This document shows positions 18,929 to 28,600 of a DNA stretch of 64,000 nt, in pieces. A model generated the notes under the pieces. That model ran no database searches, was not told the origin of the DNA, and worked only from the letters and a program-made list of their open reading frames with translations. A program made the position numbers and the translations under genes. The stretch is taken from assembly GCF_001027285.1 (NCBI RefSeq), contig NZ_CP011509.1:9882501-9946500 (forward strand). Reading direction: 5' to 3'. Every line of letters begins with the position of its first letter. Position 1 is the stretch's first letter. The stretch comes from Archangium gephyra (lineage in GTDB: Bacteria > Myxococcota > Myxococcia > Myxococcales > Myxococcaceae).

Positions 18929-21667
18929 CTACTGTCCGAGCGACTTGAGCGCGGCGCGCACGTCGTTGGCGTACTGGCCGTTGGGCTCCAACGAGAGATA
19001 GCGCTTGTAGGCGTCGATTGCCTTCTTGTCCTGCTGGACCATCTGCCGGCCCATGCCCAGGCACAGCCAGGCGTGCGCGTTGTTCGGCTGGTCCTTGAGC
19101 GCGTCCTCCAGCAGCTTGACGGCCTCGCGGTAGCTCGAGTCGCTGCGCACCAGGGAGATGCCCAGGCCCGCCTTGGCCTCGGCCGAGTCCGGCTTGAGGG
19201 CGAGCGCCTTGCGGTACGAGAAGGCCGCCGTCTTGTAGCGCCCGGACGTCATGAGCTTCTTCGCCTGGCGCGTCAGGTTGGCGTACTGGGCCTCGGGGCT
19301 CAGCTGCTGCGCCGCGGGCTGCTCCGGCTCGTCGTCCTTGCCGTCATCCTCGACGGCCGGAGTGCCGTTGGCCACCACGGCCGGCTGCTCGGGGGCCTTG
19401 CCGGGCGTCCCCGCATCGGACACGGCCGTCTGGGCCGCGGTGGCCGGCGTCTCGACGGGCTTCGTCTCGGGCGGCTTCGTCTCGGGCGGCTTCGTCTCGG
19501 GCGCTGTCTCCGGAGCCTTCGCCTCGGGAGCCTTGTTCTCGGGCTCCGGCGCCTTCACCTGCTCGGTGGGCGCGGGCTTCGGCGCGGGCGGAGGCGTGGG
19601 CGTGTCCGAGTTGCCCGACCGGGTGAACACCACCACCGCGGCCACCATGGCGATCGCCACGATGCCTCCGATGATGAGGCCGGTCCGGTTCGGCTTCGGC
19701 TGCTGCGCGTTCTGCACGGGCGCCTTGGGCTGCGGGGTGGGCCGAGGCGACACCGGACGCGGCTTGGGCTCATCCGCCACGGGCTTGCTGGCCTGCGGCG
19801 TGGGCTTGGGCTCCGGCTTGGGCGCCTCGACGGGCCGGGGCTGCTCCACGGGCTTGGACGCAACGGGCTCGGAGGGCGCGGCGGGCGCGGGCGCGCCATG
19901 GCCCGGGTACGGCGGCAGCGCGAGCTGCTGGGGCTTCTCGGCCGGAGTCTCCGCGGGCTTCTCGACCAGAGCGGGCGCGGACACGGGCGTGACGGGAGTG
20001 ACGGGCTTCGAGGCCGACACCAGCGTCACCTCCTCGGCCGGCGTCGCGGGCTCGGGAGGAGGCACGGGCGGGAACGGATTGGGGCCCACCGCCGCCCCGC
20101 CGAAGATGGGGCCACGCGAGGACGCCGACGCATCCACCGGAGCCGCGAGAGCGGACGGAGGCGCGGGCGTGGAGGGCGTGGAGGCCGGGGCGCTGGAAGT
20201 CGTCGAGGCACGAGGCGCCGGAGACCAACCCGGACCCCAACCCCCCGCCCCCGCCGAGCCGATGCCATCCACGTCCACCCGGCTCCAGTCGAGCAACAGG
20301 CTGCGCCGCTCCAGCTCCTTGGCGCGGTGGGCCGGCGCCGGCTCCACGAGGAACGACGAGCCCTCGGCCGAGCGCGGCGGCGCGATGATGTCCGTCTCGG
20401 GGACGTTCGACGCGCGCTTCCTGGACTCGAAGACGACGACGTTGGCGAGCTGCGGCGGCCGATCCTCGTCGGAGTCGGCGGCGGCGTACGCGGGAGCCAT
20501 CGGCTCCGGCTCGGCCACGGGCTCCACCGCCGGCACCACGGGCGGCGCGGGCCGCACCACCACCGGCGCGGCCTCGACCACGGGAGCCACCTCGGCCACC
20601 GGCGCGGGCGTCACCGCGGGAACCACCGGCTCCGGAGCGGGCTCGGCCGGGGCGCTCGGCGCCGGGGCGTTGTGCAGCCACTCCTCGATGCCAGGCTTGC
20701 CGCTCTGCACGGGCTCCTGCGAGACACTGCCCAGCTCGCGGATGAGGCCCTCGAAGTACAGCTTGCTGATGATGCCCAGCGCCGCCAGGTCATCGAAGTC
20801 CGAGTCCTCCACCACCCGGCTCAGGCTCCGCTTGCCGTCGAAGAGGCGCAGCAGCCCGTTCACCTCGTCCGGAATCTCCGAGAGCCGGTCCGCCAGCTGG
20901 TGGTAGTCGATCTCGAACACCGTCTCCAGCGGAGGCAGCTGCTCGAGCATGCGGCCCCACTCGTCCAGGCGGCGCATGCCCTCCATCAGCAGGCCCTGCG
21001 TGGAGACCTCGATGCGCTCGGGCCGGTCGAGCGCGGTGAACTGCACCTCGAACTCGCCCTCGGTGGCGTTGAGCAGACGGTAGAAGGCGTTCTCGCCCTT
21101 GAGCCGCCCCATCTCCGCGTCGATGACGCGGCCTTCCTTGAAGTAGATGGTGGCGACGCGCTCGCCCTTGATGGAGATGTTGCCCGTCTTGCGGCCGATC
21201 TCGAACGTCTGGACCAGGTCCACCACGCCCATGTCGGCCAGGTTGCCCGCGAACCCGCCCTTGGTCGTCTCCCGCCGCTCGATCTTCTCCTTGTCCGCCT
21301 TCTGGAGGATCATCGTCACGCGGGTGACGATCTCTTTGATGTAGATGGGCTTGGTCAGGTAGTCGTCGCCCCCGAGCTCCAGCCCCTTCACCTTCGCCTC
21401 GACCGCCTTCTGGTTGGTGAGGAAGACGTAGGGGATGTGCTTGAAGCGCTCGTCCGACTTGAGCGTCTTGCACAGCTCGAAGCCGTCCATCTCCGGCATC
21501 TTCGTGTCGGCGAGCACGAGGTCCGGCGGGCTGATCTGCACCTTCTCGAGCGCGTCCTTGCCGTGGATAGCCGTCGTCACGGAGAAGCCGGCCTTCTTCA
21601 GGCTGACCTCCATCACACGGAGACTCTTCGGGTCACCATCGACCAGGAGCAGGTGCTGCTTGGCCAC
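18929..21667 (-). CDS. Response regulator with DUF4388, TM helix and TPR tail
   Basis: A 912-aa protein starting at GTG 21667. Residues 5-120 form a receiver domain with the phospho-acceptor Asp in [12 protein letters not shown] and the Lys in YLTKPIY. A DUF4388 domain follows (133-300; [24 protein letters not shown]), a module common in myxobacterial signalling proteins. A long Pro/Ala/Glu linker carries one predicted TM helix ([19 protein letters not shown], about 660-680). The C-terminus has TPR units ([38 protein letters not shown]). An Asp-phosphorylated receiver tethered to the membrane by a downstream TM is unusual. The cognate kinase is not adjacent. Confidence 0.85.
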   Translation of the reverse strand: MAKQHLLLVDGDPKSLRVMEVSLKKAGFSVTTAIHGKDALEKVQISPPDLVLADTKMPEMDGFELCKTLKSDERFKHIPYVFLTNQKAVEAKVKGLELGGDDYLTKPIYIKEIVTRVTMILQKADKEKIERRETTKGGFAGNLADMGVVDLVQTFEIGRKTGNISIKGERVATIYFKEGRVIDAEMGRLKGENAFYRLLNATEGEFEVQFTALDRPERIEVSTQGLLMEGMRRLDEWGRMLEQLPPLETVFEIDYHQLADRLSEIPDEVNGLLRLFDGKRSLSRVVEDSDFDDLAALGIISKLYFEGLIRELGSVSQEPVQSGKPGIEEWLHNAPAPSAPAEPAPEPVVPAVTPAPVAEVAPVVEAAPVVVRPAPPVVPAVEPVAEPEPMAPAYAAADSDEDRPPQLANVVVFESRKRASNVPETDIIAPPRSAEGSSFLVEPAPAHRAKELERRSLLLDWSRVDVDGIGSAGAGGWGPGWSPAPRASTTSSAPASTPSTPAPPSALAAPVDASASSRGPIFGGAAVGPNPFPPVPPPEPATPAEEVTLVSASKPVTPVTPVSAPALVEKPAETPAEKPQQLALPPYPGHGAPAPAAPSEPVASKPVEQPRPVEAPKPEPKPTPQASKPVADEPKPRPVSPRPTPQPKAPVQNAQQPKPNRTGLIIGGIVAIAMVAAVVVFTRSGNSDTPTPPPAPKPAPTEQVKAPEPENKAPEAKAPETAPETKPPETKPPETKPVETPATAAQTAVSDAGTPGKAPEQPAVVANGTPAVEDDGKDDEPEQPAAQQLSPEAQYANLTRQAKKLMTSGRYKTAAFSYRKALALKPDSAEAKAGLGISLVRSDSSYREAVKLLEDALKDQPNNAHAWLCLGMGRQMVQQDKKAIDAYKRYLSLEPNGQYANDVRAALKSLGQ

Positions 21668-21817
21668 GTTCGAATGCCTTTCGCTGCGCGCGGAGAAGAG
21701 AGCGGCGGAGAAGAGTGCGGATGATCATGCCCGCTCTCCAGGCATGTCAATGGCGGAGGGAGCCGGGTCCTCGTCTGGCGTCCGGGGAGACGGGCACCCT
21801 CCCCGCCCGCACGGGAA

Positions 21818-21844
21818 GCCCGCCCGGAGCCCGGCCAGGCGGGC
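21818..21844 (-). terminator. GC hairpin after the J-domain gene
   Basis: GCCCGCC (21818-21824) pairs with GGCGGGC (21838-21844) across a 13-nt loop, 67 bp beyond the stop of the J-domain gene. There is no U-tract, as is usual in such GC-rich genomes, so termination is plausible but unproven. Confidence 0.35.
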
Positions 21845-21910
21845 GGTATTCCGGGGAAAGCGCGGCTCCAGCCCCGCCAATCCGTGGAGGTCCAACCGAG
21901 CCGGAGGCGA

Positions 21911-24900
21911 TCAGCCGAAGAGGCCGCCCTTCTTGTTGGGCGGGGACGGATTCTTCTTGCGCATCTCGATGAGGCGCAGCTCCTGGTTGGCCTCGAGGTG
22001 CTTGGGGTTGGCGCGCACCGCCTCGCGGAAGTGGCGCTCGGCACGGGCCATGTCGCCCTCGACGCGGGAGATGACGCCGAGCTGGTAGTGGGCCCGATCA
22101 CAGTTGGGGTCCAGCTTGAGCGCCTCGGCCATCATCTGCTTCGTCTTGGGGACCTCGGCCTTGCGCTGGGGATCCATGTAGATGGCCCACGCCCGCGCGG
22201 CCAGGTACACCGCCTTGGGCTCGGCGTTGTAGGCGCGCTCGAAGTGCTCGACCGCGGCCGCGAAGTCCCGCTTGCGGAAGAAGACCTCGCCCATCTTGAA
22301 GAGATCATTCGGATCGATGCCCGAGGGCCTGGCGCTCGCCGGAGCCGCGCTCTTGGTGCGCAGTTCCTGGAGGTAGGCCACGCGCTGCTTGTCGTCGTAG
22401 AGGACCTCGTAGGAGTCGCGGATGGCCTCGAAGACGGCGGTCATCTTGGGCATGAGCGCGGAGAGCGGCGGGGGCAGCCGGTCCGGGTGGAAGCGCTTGG
22501 CGAGCCCGAGGAACGCGGCCTTCACCTGCTCCTTCTTCACCTCTGGATCAATGGCGAGACCCAGCGTGGTGAAGTGCTCACGCTTCGACTGCAGCTCCTC
22601 GTAGCGCTTCTCGATGAGCTGCGCGAGCTGGGCGAGTTGCTGCTCCTCGGAGCTGGGCGGAGGGGGTGCACCGGGAGCCGGCGCGGACGCGGCGGGAGCT
22701 TCCGGGGCCGCGGCGGGACGGGAGCCGAGCTGCATGGCCCGCTGGAGCAGGGCCTGGCGACGGGCCTTCGAGGCCTCGTCGGAGGGCTCCTCCCCCAGGT
22801 CATCCTCGCCGAGGGACAGGTCGTCCCACGCATCGGGCGCGTTGGCGTCGCGAGCCTGGGCCGGGGCGGCCGGAGCCGGAACGGGCGCGGGCGACGGGGG
22901 CGCGGCCTGGGGGACGTTCGGGCGGGCGAGAGACTCCAGGTGGGCATCGACCTGCTGGAACGCGGCCTCGAAGGAGGCGTTGATGTCGCCAGCGGCCTCG
23001 ACGGTGGGAACGTTGTCGAAGGCCATGCCCCAGAGGTCATCATCGCCCGTGGGACGCGCTGCGTCGGGCCCCAGCTTGAGCGGCTGCATGGGGGCGGCAG
23101 CGGGGGCGGCAGCAGCGGCAGCGGGGGCGGCGGCGGCGGGAGGACCCGAGCGGGACGACAGGTTCGGGGGAACGGAAGCCGTCGGAGCAGTCGGAGCCGG
23201 TGCGCTGGTGGCGGGTGCGGGCCCGCGAGCCGCGGGAGCCTGAGTGCTGGCCGCGGGCGAACGGAGGCCTGGGGGAACGGGAGCCGGTGCACTGGCCGCG
23301 GGCGCACGAAGGCCTGGAGGAACAGCGGCCCGAGGAGGCGCGGCGGGCGGCGGGCGCGCGGCCAGCGGAGGCGCGGCGGCCGGGGGAGGCGCGGCGGGTG
23401 GCGGGCGCGCGGCCATGGGAGGCGCGGCGGGCGCTGGAGCCACGGGGACGGGCGCGACGGGGGCCGACACGACGGGTGCAGGCGGCTCGGGAGCCACGAG
23501 GTCGCCCCAGTCCAGATCGGCGCTCAGCGGATCGACCGGCACCTGGGGCGCCGGAGCCACGGATCCGGTGGCCGCCGGCGCGGGGGCTGGAGCGGGCTCT
23601 TCGCTGAGCCACGGCTCGGGAGGAGTGGGCCCGGCCCGCCGCATGGCCTCCTGCATGTCCTGCATCAGCGCGGCATCGGCCTGCTCGCGCGCGAGGCGGA
23701 GACCCTCCGTGTTGTCCTGCGCGGGCAGCTCCGCGGCGCTCTCGGCGGGAGCCGCGTCGAACCAGACCTCGGAGGCGGGCGCGACCTCGGAGAGGGAGGC
23801 CTCGGACTGGACGTCGGTCCGCATGCCCGTGGCCACGGGGGCAGCGGCAGCTCCCGAGAGATAGCTGACTCCGGACGGACGCGCGGGCACCAGCGGCTCG
23901 CTTGGCGATCCGGTGAGGATCAACTCTCCATCCTGCAACTCGGCGGCCTCGGCGATGAAGGCCACGTCCGAGAGCTGAGAGACCTCGTTGACGCGCCGCT
24001 GCTCGGCGAAACGCTGCTGCTCGGCGAGGCGTGCGGCCTCGGCCAGACGCGCCTCTTCGGCCAGACGCGCCTCTTCCAGGCGGCGCTGCTCCTCGGCGAG
24101 GCGTGCTTCCTCGGCCAGACGCGCCTCTTCGGCACGCCGGGCTTCTTCTTCCGCCAGAAGCCGCGCCTGCTCGGCCAGTCGGGCCTCCTCGGCGAGCCGG
24201 GCTTCCTCCTCCGCTCGGCGCCGGGCCTCCTCGGCGAGACGAGCCTCCTCGGCAGCGCGACGCGCCTCTTCAGCCTGCCGCGCTTCTTCCGCCAACCGGG
24301 CCTCTTCGGCCAGTCGAGCTTCCTCCGCACGGCGCGCCTCTTCCTCCGCGAGCCGACGAGCCTCTTCGGCCAGTCTGGCCTCTTCCTCCGCGCGGCGGCG
24401 GGCTTCTTCGGCGAGTCTGGCCTCTTCGGCGAGTCTGGCCTCTTCGGCCAGCCGTGCCTCTTCCGCGAGTCGAGCCTCTTCCGCCAGCCGTCGCTCTTCG
24501 GCCAGTCGCGCCTCTTCGGCCAGTCGAGCTTCTTCCTCCGCCCGGCGACGGGCCTCTTCAGCAAGTCTGGCCTCTTCGGCCAGCCGCGCCTCCTCCGCGA
24601 GCCGTCGCTCCTCGGCAAGCCGAGCCTCTTCGGCCAACCGCGCCTCTTCCGCGAGGCGAGCCTCTTCTTCTGCGCGGCGGCGGGCTTCCTCGGCGAGTCT
24701 GGCCTCTTCAGCCAGCCGTGCCTCTTCGGCCAACCGCGCCTCTTCCGCGAGGCGAGCCTCTTCAGCGAGTCTGGCCTCTTCAGCCAGCCGCGCCTCTTCT
24801 TCTGCGCGGCGGCGGGCTTCTTCGGCGAGTCTGGCCTCTTCAGCGAGTCTGGCCTCTTCAGCCAGCCGCGCCTCTTCCGCGAGACGCGCCTCTTCTTCTG

Positions 24901-26734
24901 CGCGGCGGGCCTCTTCAGCGAGTCTGGCCTCTTCAGCCAGCCGTGCCTCTTCGGCCAGTCGTGCCTCTTCGGCGAGTCGTCGTTCCTCAGCGAGACGAGC
25001 CTCTTCCGCGAGGCGAGCCTCTTCTTCCGCCTGACGACGGGCTTCCTCGGCGAGTCTCGCCTCTTCGGCCAGCCGCGCCTCTTCCGCGAGTCGAGCCTCC
25101 TCCGCGAGCCGGCGCTCCTCGGCAAGACGAGCCTCTTCGGCCAGTCGAGCTTCTTCCTCCGCCCGGCGGGCCTGGCGGGCCTCTTCGGCCAGCCGTGCCT
25201 CCTCCGCGAGGCGAGCCTCCTCCGCGAGCCGGCGCTCCTCGGCAAGACGAGCCTCTTCGGCCAGTCGCGCCTCTTCGGCCAGTCGCGCCTCTTCGGCCAG
25301 TCGCGCCTCTTCCTCCGCCCGGCGGCGGGCCTCTTCGGCCAGTCGTCGCTCCTCAGCGAGACGAGCCTCCTCAGCAAGACGAGCCTCTTCGGCCAGTCGA
25401 GCTTCTTCCTCCGCCCGGCGACGAACCTCTTCGGCCAGTCGCGCCTCTTCCGCGAGGCGAGCCTCCTCCGCGAGCCGTCGCTCCTCGGCGAGACGAGCCT
25501 CTTCGGCGAGACGAGCCTCTTCGGCCAGTCGCGCCTCTTCGGCGAGACGAGCCTCTTCGGCCAGTCGCGCCTCTTCGGCCAGTCGCGCCTCTTCCGCGAG
25601 CCGTCGCTCCTCGGCAAGGCGAGCCTCTTCCGCGAGCCGTCGCTCCTCGGCAAGGCGAGCCTCTTCCGCCTGACGCCGAGCCTCTTCGGCCAGTCGCGCC
25701 TCTTCGGCAAGGCGAGCTTCTTCCGCCAGGCGGCGAGCCTCTTCGGCCAGTCGCGCCTCTTCCGCACGACGTGCCTCTTCGGCGAGTCTGGCCTCTTCGG
25801 CCAGCCGTGCCTCCTCGGCAAGGCGAGCTTCTTCCGCCAGCCGTGCCTCTTCTTCCGCCCGACGACGTGCCTCTTCGGCGAGTCTGGCCTCTTCGGCCAG
25901 CCGTAGCTCCTCGGCAAGGCGAGCCTCTTCCGCGCGCCGAGCTTCTTCCGCCAGCCGTGCCTCTTCCGCCAGCCGTGCCTCTTCCGCGCGCCGAGCCTCC
26001 TCGGCCAGCCGCGCCTCTTCGGCCAATCGCCGGGCTTCTTCTTCCGCGCGACGCCGGGCTTCCTCCTCGCGCCGGGCTTCCTCCTCGCGCCGGGCCTGCT
26101 CGCGAGCTTCCCAGGCCTCGATGGACAGCGACTCGACGAAGCCCTCGCGCTCGAGGACGTGCAGCAGCACCTCCTGGGCGGGCTTCAGCGCGTCCAACCG
26201 CTGGAACTCCGCCAGCTTCAGCAGGAGGGCCATCTCCTCCGCGCTGGCCACCCACGGAGCACACAGGCCCGGATCCGCGCAGCGGTACATGCGGGGCTCG
26301 GGAGCCTCGGCGCCCGCGGGCTCGAGGGCGGCACGCACCACACGCGTCCCCGGAATGGGGCGGAACATCGCCTCCACCCCACCCTCCTCGAAAGCGGCGC
26401 GCTCGGCCAGCTGGCTCAACCGCCGCACCTCGGCGAGCACCTTCTGCTCCGCCACCGCGTCCGGCGCCAGCCCGAGCTCCTCCAGCAAGTCCTCGTCCGG
26501 CGTGCCCGCGCTCTCGCGGGCCCACAGCGCATCCAGCAGCTCGGCGCGGATGCGCCCGGCCTGCATCAGCGCCTGCACCGGCGTCTGGAACCCGAAGCCG
26601 AGCCGCGTCCCCACCAGGTCACCCCCCTGGAGGAACAGCAGCGCTTCGCGACCCCCGGCGTGCAGCGTGAGCCGGCCGGTGGAGCGGGACTTGTGGGCGG
26701 AGTAGAGCGTCTCGGCGACCTGCGAGGGGGGCAT
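21911..26734 (-). CDS. Giant DUF4388/J-domain/TPR protein with hexad-repeat rod
   Basis: A 1607-aa protein. Residues 1-100 resemble a DUF4388 module (STGRLTLHAGGREALLFLQGGDLVGTRLGF). Residues about 218-916 are almost entirely the hexad E-A-R-L-A-E with variants, predicting one very long charged helix. A Pro/Ala-rich linker follows (about 990-1290). A J domain (about 1385-1450) keeps the HPD motif in RFHPDRLPPPLSAL, the residue set needed to stimulate Hsp70 ATPase. TPR-like helices close the protein (FKMGEVFFRKRDFAAAVEHFERAY; AHYQLGVISRVEGDMARAERHF). No TM helix is seen. The neighbour downstream also has DUF4388 and TPRs. Function is unknown; a spacer or scaffold role is inferred. Confidence 0.85.
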   Translation of the reverse strand: MPPSQVAETLYSAHKSRSTGRLTLHAGGREALLFLQGGDLVGTRLGFGFQTPVQALMQAGRIRAELLDALWARESAGTPDEDLLEELGLAPDAVAEQKVLAEVRRLSQLAERAAFEEGGVEAMFRPIPGTRVVRAALEPAGAEAPEPRMYRCADPGLCAPWVASAEEMALLLKLAEFQRLDALKPAQEVLLHVLEREGFVESLSIEAWEAREQARREEEARREEEARRRAEEEARRLAEEARLAEEARRAEEARLAEEARLAEEARRAEEARLAEELRLAEEARLAEEARRRAEEEARLAEEARLAEEARLAEEARLAEEARRAEEARLAEEARRLAEEARLAEEARLAEEARRQAEEARLAEERRLAEEARLAEERRLAEEARLAEEARLAEEARLAEEARLAEEARLAEEARLAEERRLAEEARLAEEARLAEEVRRRAEEEARLAEEARLAEEARLAEERRLAEEARRRAEEEARLAEEARLAEEARLAEEARLAEERRLAEEARLAEEARLAEEARQARRAEEEARLAEEARLAEERRLAEEARLAEEARLAEEARLAEEARRQAEEEARLAEEARLAEERRLAEEARLAEEARLAEEARLAEEARRAEEEARLAEEARLAEEARLAEEARLAEEARRRAEEEARLAEEARLAEEARLAEEARLAEEARLAEEARLAEEARRRAEEEARLAEEARLAEEARLAEERRLAEEARLAEEARLAEEARRRAEEEARLAEEARLAEERRLAEEARLAEEARLAEEARLAEEARLAEEARRRAEEEARLAEEARRLAEEEARRAEEARLAEEARLAEEARQAEEARRAAEEARLAEEARRRAEEEARLAEEARLAEQARLLAEEEARRAEEARLAEEARLAEEQRRLEEARLAEEARLAEAARLAEQQRFAEQRRVNEVSQLSDVAFIAEAAELQDGELILTGSPSEPLVPARPSGVSYLSGAAAAPVATGMRTDVQSEASLSEVAPASEVWFDAAPAESAAELPAQDNTEGLRLAREQADAALMQDMQEAMRRAGPTPPEPWLSEEPAPAPAPAATGSVAPAPQVPVDPLSADLDWGDLVAPEPPAPVVSAPVAPVPVAPAPAAPPMAARPPPAAPPPAAAPPLAARPPPAAPPRAAVPPGLRAPAASAPAPVPPGLRSPAASTQAPAARGPAPATSAPAPTAPTASVPPNLSSRSGPPAAAAPAAAAAAPAAAPMQPLKLGPDAARPTGDDDLWGMAFDNVPTVEAAGDINASFEAAFQQVDAHLESLARPNVPQAAPPSPAPVPAPAAPAQARDANAPDAWDDLSLGEDDLGEEPSDEASKARRQALLQRAMQLGSRPAAAPEAPAASAPAPGAPPPPSSEEQQLAQLAQLIEKRYEELQSKREHFTTLGLAIDPEVKKEQVKAAFLGLAKRFHPDRLPPPLSALMPKMTAVFEAIRDSYEVLYDDKQRVAYLQELRTKSAAPASARPSGIDPNDLFKMGEVFFRKRDFAAAVEHFERAYNAEPKAVYLAARAWAIYMDPQRKAEVPKTKQMMAEALKLDPNCDRAHYQLGVISRVEGDMARAERHFREAVRANPKHLEANQELRLIEMRKKNPSPPNKKGGLFG
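23985..26080. repeat. 18-bp-period repeat encoding the EARLAE rod
   Basis: About 2.1 kb of degenerate 18-bp units, read on the minus strand as the hexapeptide EARLAE (with RRAEEE, RRLAEE and QAEEE variants). The repeat makes long open frames on the opposite strand that are not genes. Copy number and assembly correctness should be treated with caution. Confidence 0.9.
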
Positions 26735-26743
26735 GCGGCCCCC

Positions 26744-26749
26744 AGTGTA
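26744..26749 (-). promoter_or_regulatory. Candidate -10 TACACT before the J-domain gene
   Basis: On the minus strand TACACT ends 9 nt before the ATG at 26734, so transcription would begin at or near the start codon. The hexamer equals the one before the FecR lipoprotein gene. No -35 or Shine-Dalgarno is clear. Confidence 0.25.
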
Positions 26750-26767
26750 GTCCTTCCGCCCCTCCCC

Positions 26768-27271
26768 TCAACTCGGCGTGCCTGCCCGCCCGGCCGCCGC
26801 GCCGAATTGCACCTGTCTCAGGGCCTCATAGGCCGCGATTCCCACGGCGGTGGACAAGTTGAGGCTGCGGCGCTCGGGCAGCATGGGGATGGTGACGGCC
26901 GTGCCCGAGCCTCCCCCGACGATGTCCGGGGGCAGCCCCTGGGTCTCCGAGCCGAAGACGAGGTGGTCTCCCTCCTCGAAGCGGGCGGCATACAGGGATG
27001 TAGCGGCGCGGGCGGAGAACAGGAAGCGCCTGGCCGAGGGCCACTCGGCCAGGTAGGCGTCGTAGTCCGGGTAGAGCTTCAGGAAGACCTTGTCCCAGTA
27101 GTCGAGCCCGGCACGCTTGAGGTGCCGGTCATCGATGGAGAAGCCCAGGGGCTCCACGAGGATGAGGCGGCACCCGGTGACGGCGCACAACCGGGCGATG
27201 TTGCCGGTGTTGGGGGGAATCTGGGGGGAGACGAGGACGAGGTGGAAGGGGCGCGCCAGGGGCTGGAGCAT
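26768..27271 (-). CDS. trmL: tRNA (cytidine/uridine-34 2'-O)-methyltransferase
   Basis: A SPOUT-class methyltransferase of 167 aa that modifies the wobble position of tRNA-Leu. The trefoil-knot motifs are PQIPPNTGNIARLCAVTGC, the central GSETQGLP and IPMLPERRSLNLSTAVGIAAYE. The ATG at 27271 gives the family length; the frame runs on to 27316. It is divergent from the DUF192 gene, whose start is only 17 bp away, so their promoters must overlap the coding ends. Confidence 0.93.
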   Translation of the reverse strand: MLQPLARPFHLVLVSPQIPPNTGNIARLCAVTGCRLILVEPLGFSIDDRHLKRAGLDYWDKVFLKLYPDYDAYLAEWPSARRFLFSARAATSLYAARFEEGDHLVFGSETQGLPPDIVGGGSGTAVTIPMLPERRSLNLSTAVGIAAYEALRQVQFGAAAGRAGTPS

Positions 27272-27288
27272 GGGGTAGAAGGCGCTGC

Positions 27289-27645
27289 ATGCGCCTGAAG
27301 GTGAGCAATGTGACACGGGAGCGGCTGTTGGCGGACCGCGCCGAGCGGGCCGAGTCCTTCGCGGACCGGTTCGTGGGGTTGATGGGCCGCAAGTCGCTGG
27401 CCTTCGGGGAGGGGCTGCACATCGTTCCCTGCAACTCCATCCATACCTTCTTCATGCGCATCCCCATCGACGTGGCCTTCCTTGACCGGGACGGGGTCAT
27501 CGTCAAGCAGTTCGTGGCCCTGCCTCCCTGGCGAGCGACCTCGGTGTACTTCCAGGCGAAGTCGGTGCTGGAGCTGCCGGCGGGGGCCCTGGAGGCGAGC
27601 GGCACCCAGGAGGGCGACCGGCTCGTGTTCGAGCCGGTGGTTTGA
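27289..27645 (+). CDS. DUF192-family protein
   Basis: A 118-aa protein with the DUF192 pattern: TRERLLADRAERAESFADRFVGLMGR, then the conserved CNSIHTFFMRIPIDVAFLD and an AKSVLELPAGALEASG end. DUF192 is a small beta-rich domain often secreted in other phyla, but no signal peptide is seen here, where it is probably cytosolic. Biochemical function is not known. No clear promoter is separable from trmL. Confidence 0.88.
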   Translation: MRLKVSNVTRERLLADRAERAESFADRFVGLMGRKSLAFGEGLHIVPCNSIHTFFMRIPIDVAFLDRDGVIVKQFVALPPWRATSVYFQAKSVLELPAGALEASGTQEGDRLVFEPVV

Positions 27646-27691
27646 ACCCCGAATGGGAGTGAACAGACCAGCCATCCGGGCTTCTGGGGTT

Positions 27692-27721
27692 TTGACCCCC
27701 TTCGTCACGCTTTGTTAACCT
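27692..27721 (+). promoter_or_regulatory. Candidate sigma-70 promoter of the PP2C gene
   Basis: TTGACC (27692-27697) and TAACCT (27716-27721) are separated by 18 bp. The pair lies 49 bp upstream of the phosphatase ATG in the gap after the DUF192 gene. The -35 is good and the -10 weak. Confidence 0.4.
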
Positions 27722-27770
27722 GCCCACCCCGTCCACGGCACACCCAGGACACGTCGGAGACTCCGCGAGC

Positions 27771-28535
27771 ATGCGCATCGAGGTTGCTGGCCACACCCAT
27801 GTCGGGATGAAGCGGAACCACAATGAGGACAACTACCTCATTCTGACCGACGAGAACCTGTGCTGTGTCGCCGACGGGATGGGCGGACACTCCTCCGGGG
27901 AGATCGCCTCGAAGATCGCCGTGGAGGAGCTGGCCGAGTTCTTCCGGATGACGTCGCGCGACCAGGACGCCACCTGGCCGTTCAAGATGGACAAGGCGCG
28001 CAACTACGACGAGAACCGGCTGGCCACCGGCATCAAGCTGGCGAACAAGAGCATCTTCGACAAGGCCAGCACGGACCAGAAGTACAAGGGCATGGGGACG
28101 ACGATCGTCTCGGTGCACTTCACGGACGCGGCGGCGTACGTGGGGCACGTGGGCGACAGCCGCGTGTACTTCTTCCGCCAGGGCGTGCTGCGGCAGGTGA
28201 CGGAAGATCACTCGCTGCTCAACGACTACCTCAAGGCGAAGAAGCTCACGCCGGAGGAGATCGAGAACTTCCCGCACAAGAACGTCATCGTCCGCGCACT
28301 GGGGATGAAGGACACGGTGGCGGTGGACGTGGCGAAGGTGGAGCCGCAGCAGGGCGACATCTTCCTGCTGTGCTCGGACGGGCTGTCCGGCATGGTGACG
28401 GATCCGCAGATGCAGGACATCCTCACGCGCACGTCGGAGCTGGAGAAGGCGTGCTCGCAGCTCATCGACATGGCGAACGCGGCGGGCGGCAACGACAACG
28501 TCACCTGCGTGCTGGCGCGCTTCCACGCCAACTGA
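27771..28535 (+). CDS. PP2C-type Ser/Thr phosphatase
   Basis: A stand-alone PP2C (PPM) phosphatase of 254 aa, which would reverse kinase signalling such as that of the Hanks-type kinases. The metal-binding and catalytic motifs are complete: RNHNEDNYLI, CVADGMGGHSSGEIAS, GMGTTIVSVHF, AYVGHVGDSRVYFF, TEDHSLLNDYL, LLCSDGLSGMV and GGNDNVTCVLARF. No TM segment. It has its own promoter and converges on the TPR lipoprotein gene. Confidence 0.95.
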   Translation: MRIEVAGHTHVGMKRNHNEDNYLILTDENLCCVADGMGGHSSGEIASKIAVEELAEFFRMTSRDQDATWPFKMDKARNYDENRLATGIKLANKSIFDKASTDQKYKGMGTTIVSVHFTDAAAYVGHVGDSRVYFFRQGVLRQVTEDHSLLNDYLKAKKLTPEEIENFPHKNVIVRALGMKDTVAVDVAKVEPQQGDIFLLCSDGLSGMVTDPQMQDILTRTSELEKACSQLIDMANAAGGNDNVTCVLARFHAN

Positions 28536-28572
28536 GCGTCACGGGGTGAGGAGCAGGTCGCCTGGAATGACG

Positions 28573-28594
28573 CCGGTGGCAGCGGAGCCACCGG
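28573..28594. terminator. Perfect 8-bp hairpin between convergent genes
   Basis: CCGGTGGC, a 6-nt loop, then GCCACCGG. It lies midway between the stops of the PP2C gene (28535) and the TPR lipoprotein gene (28601), where a bidirectional terminator is expected. No U-tract on either side. Confidence 0.5.
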
Positions 28595-28600
28595 GCGCCT

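Noticed and set aside
23985-26080. CRISPR-like repeats
   Set aside because: Repeats are contiguous, 18 bp and coding, with no spacers.
21884-26670. Long plus-strand frames opposite the J-domain gene
   Set aside because: Produced by the 18-bp repeat and GC bias; no domain, no start signals.
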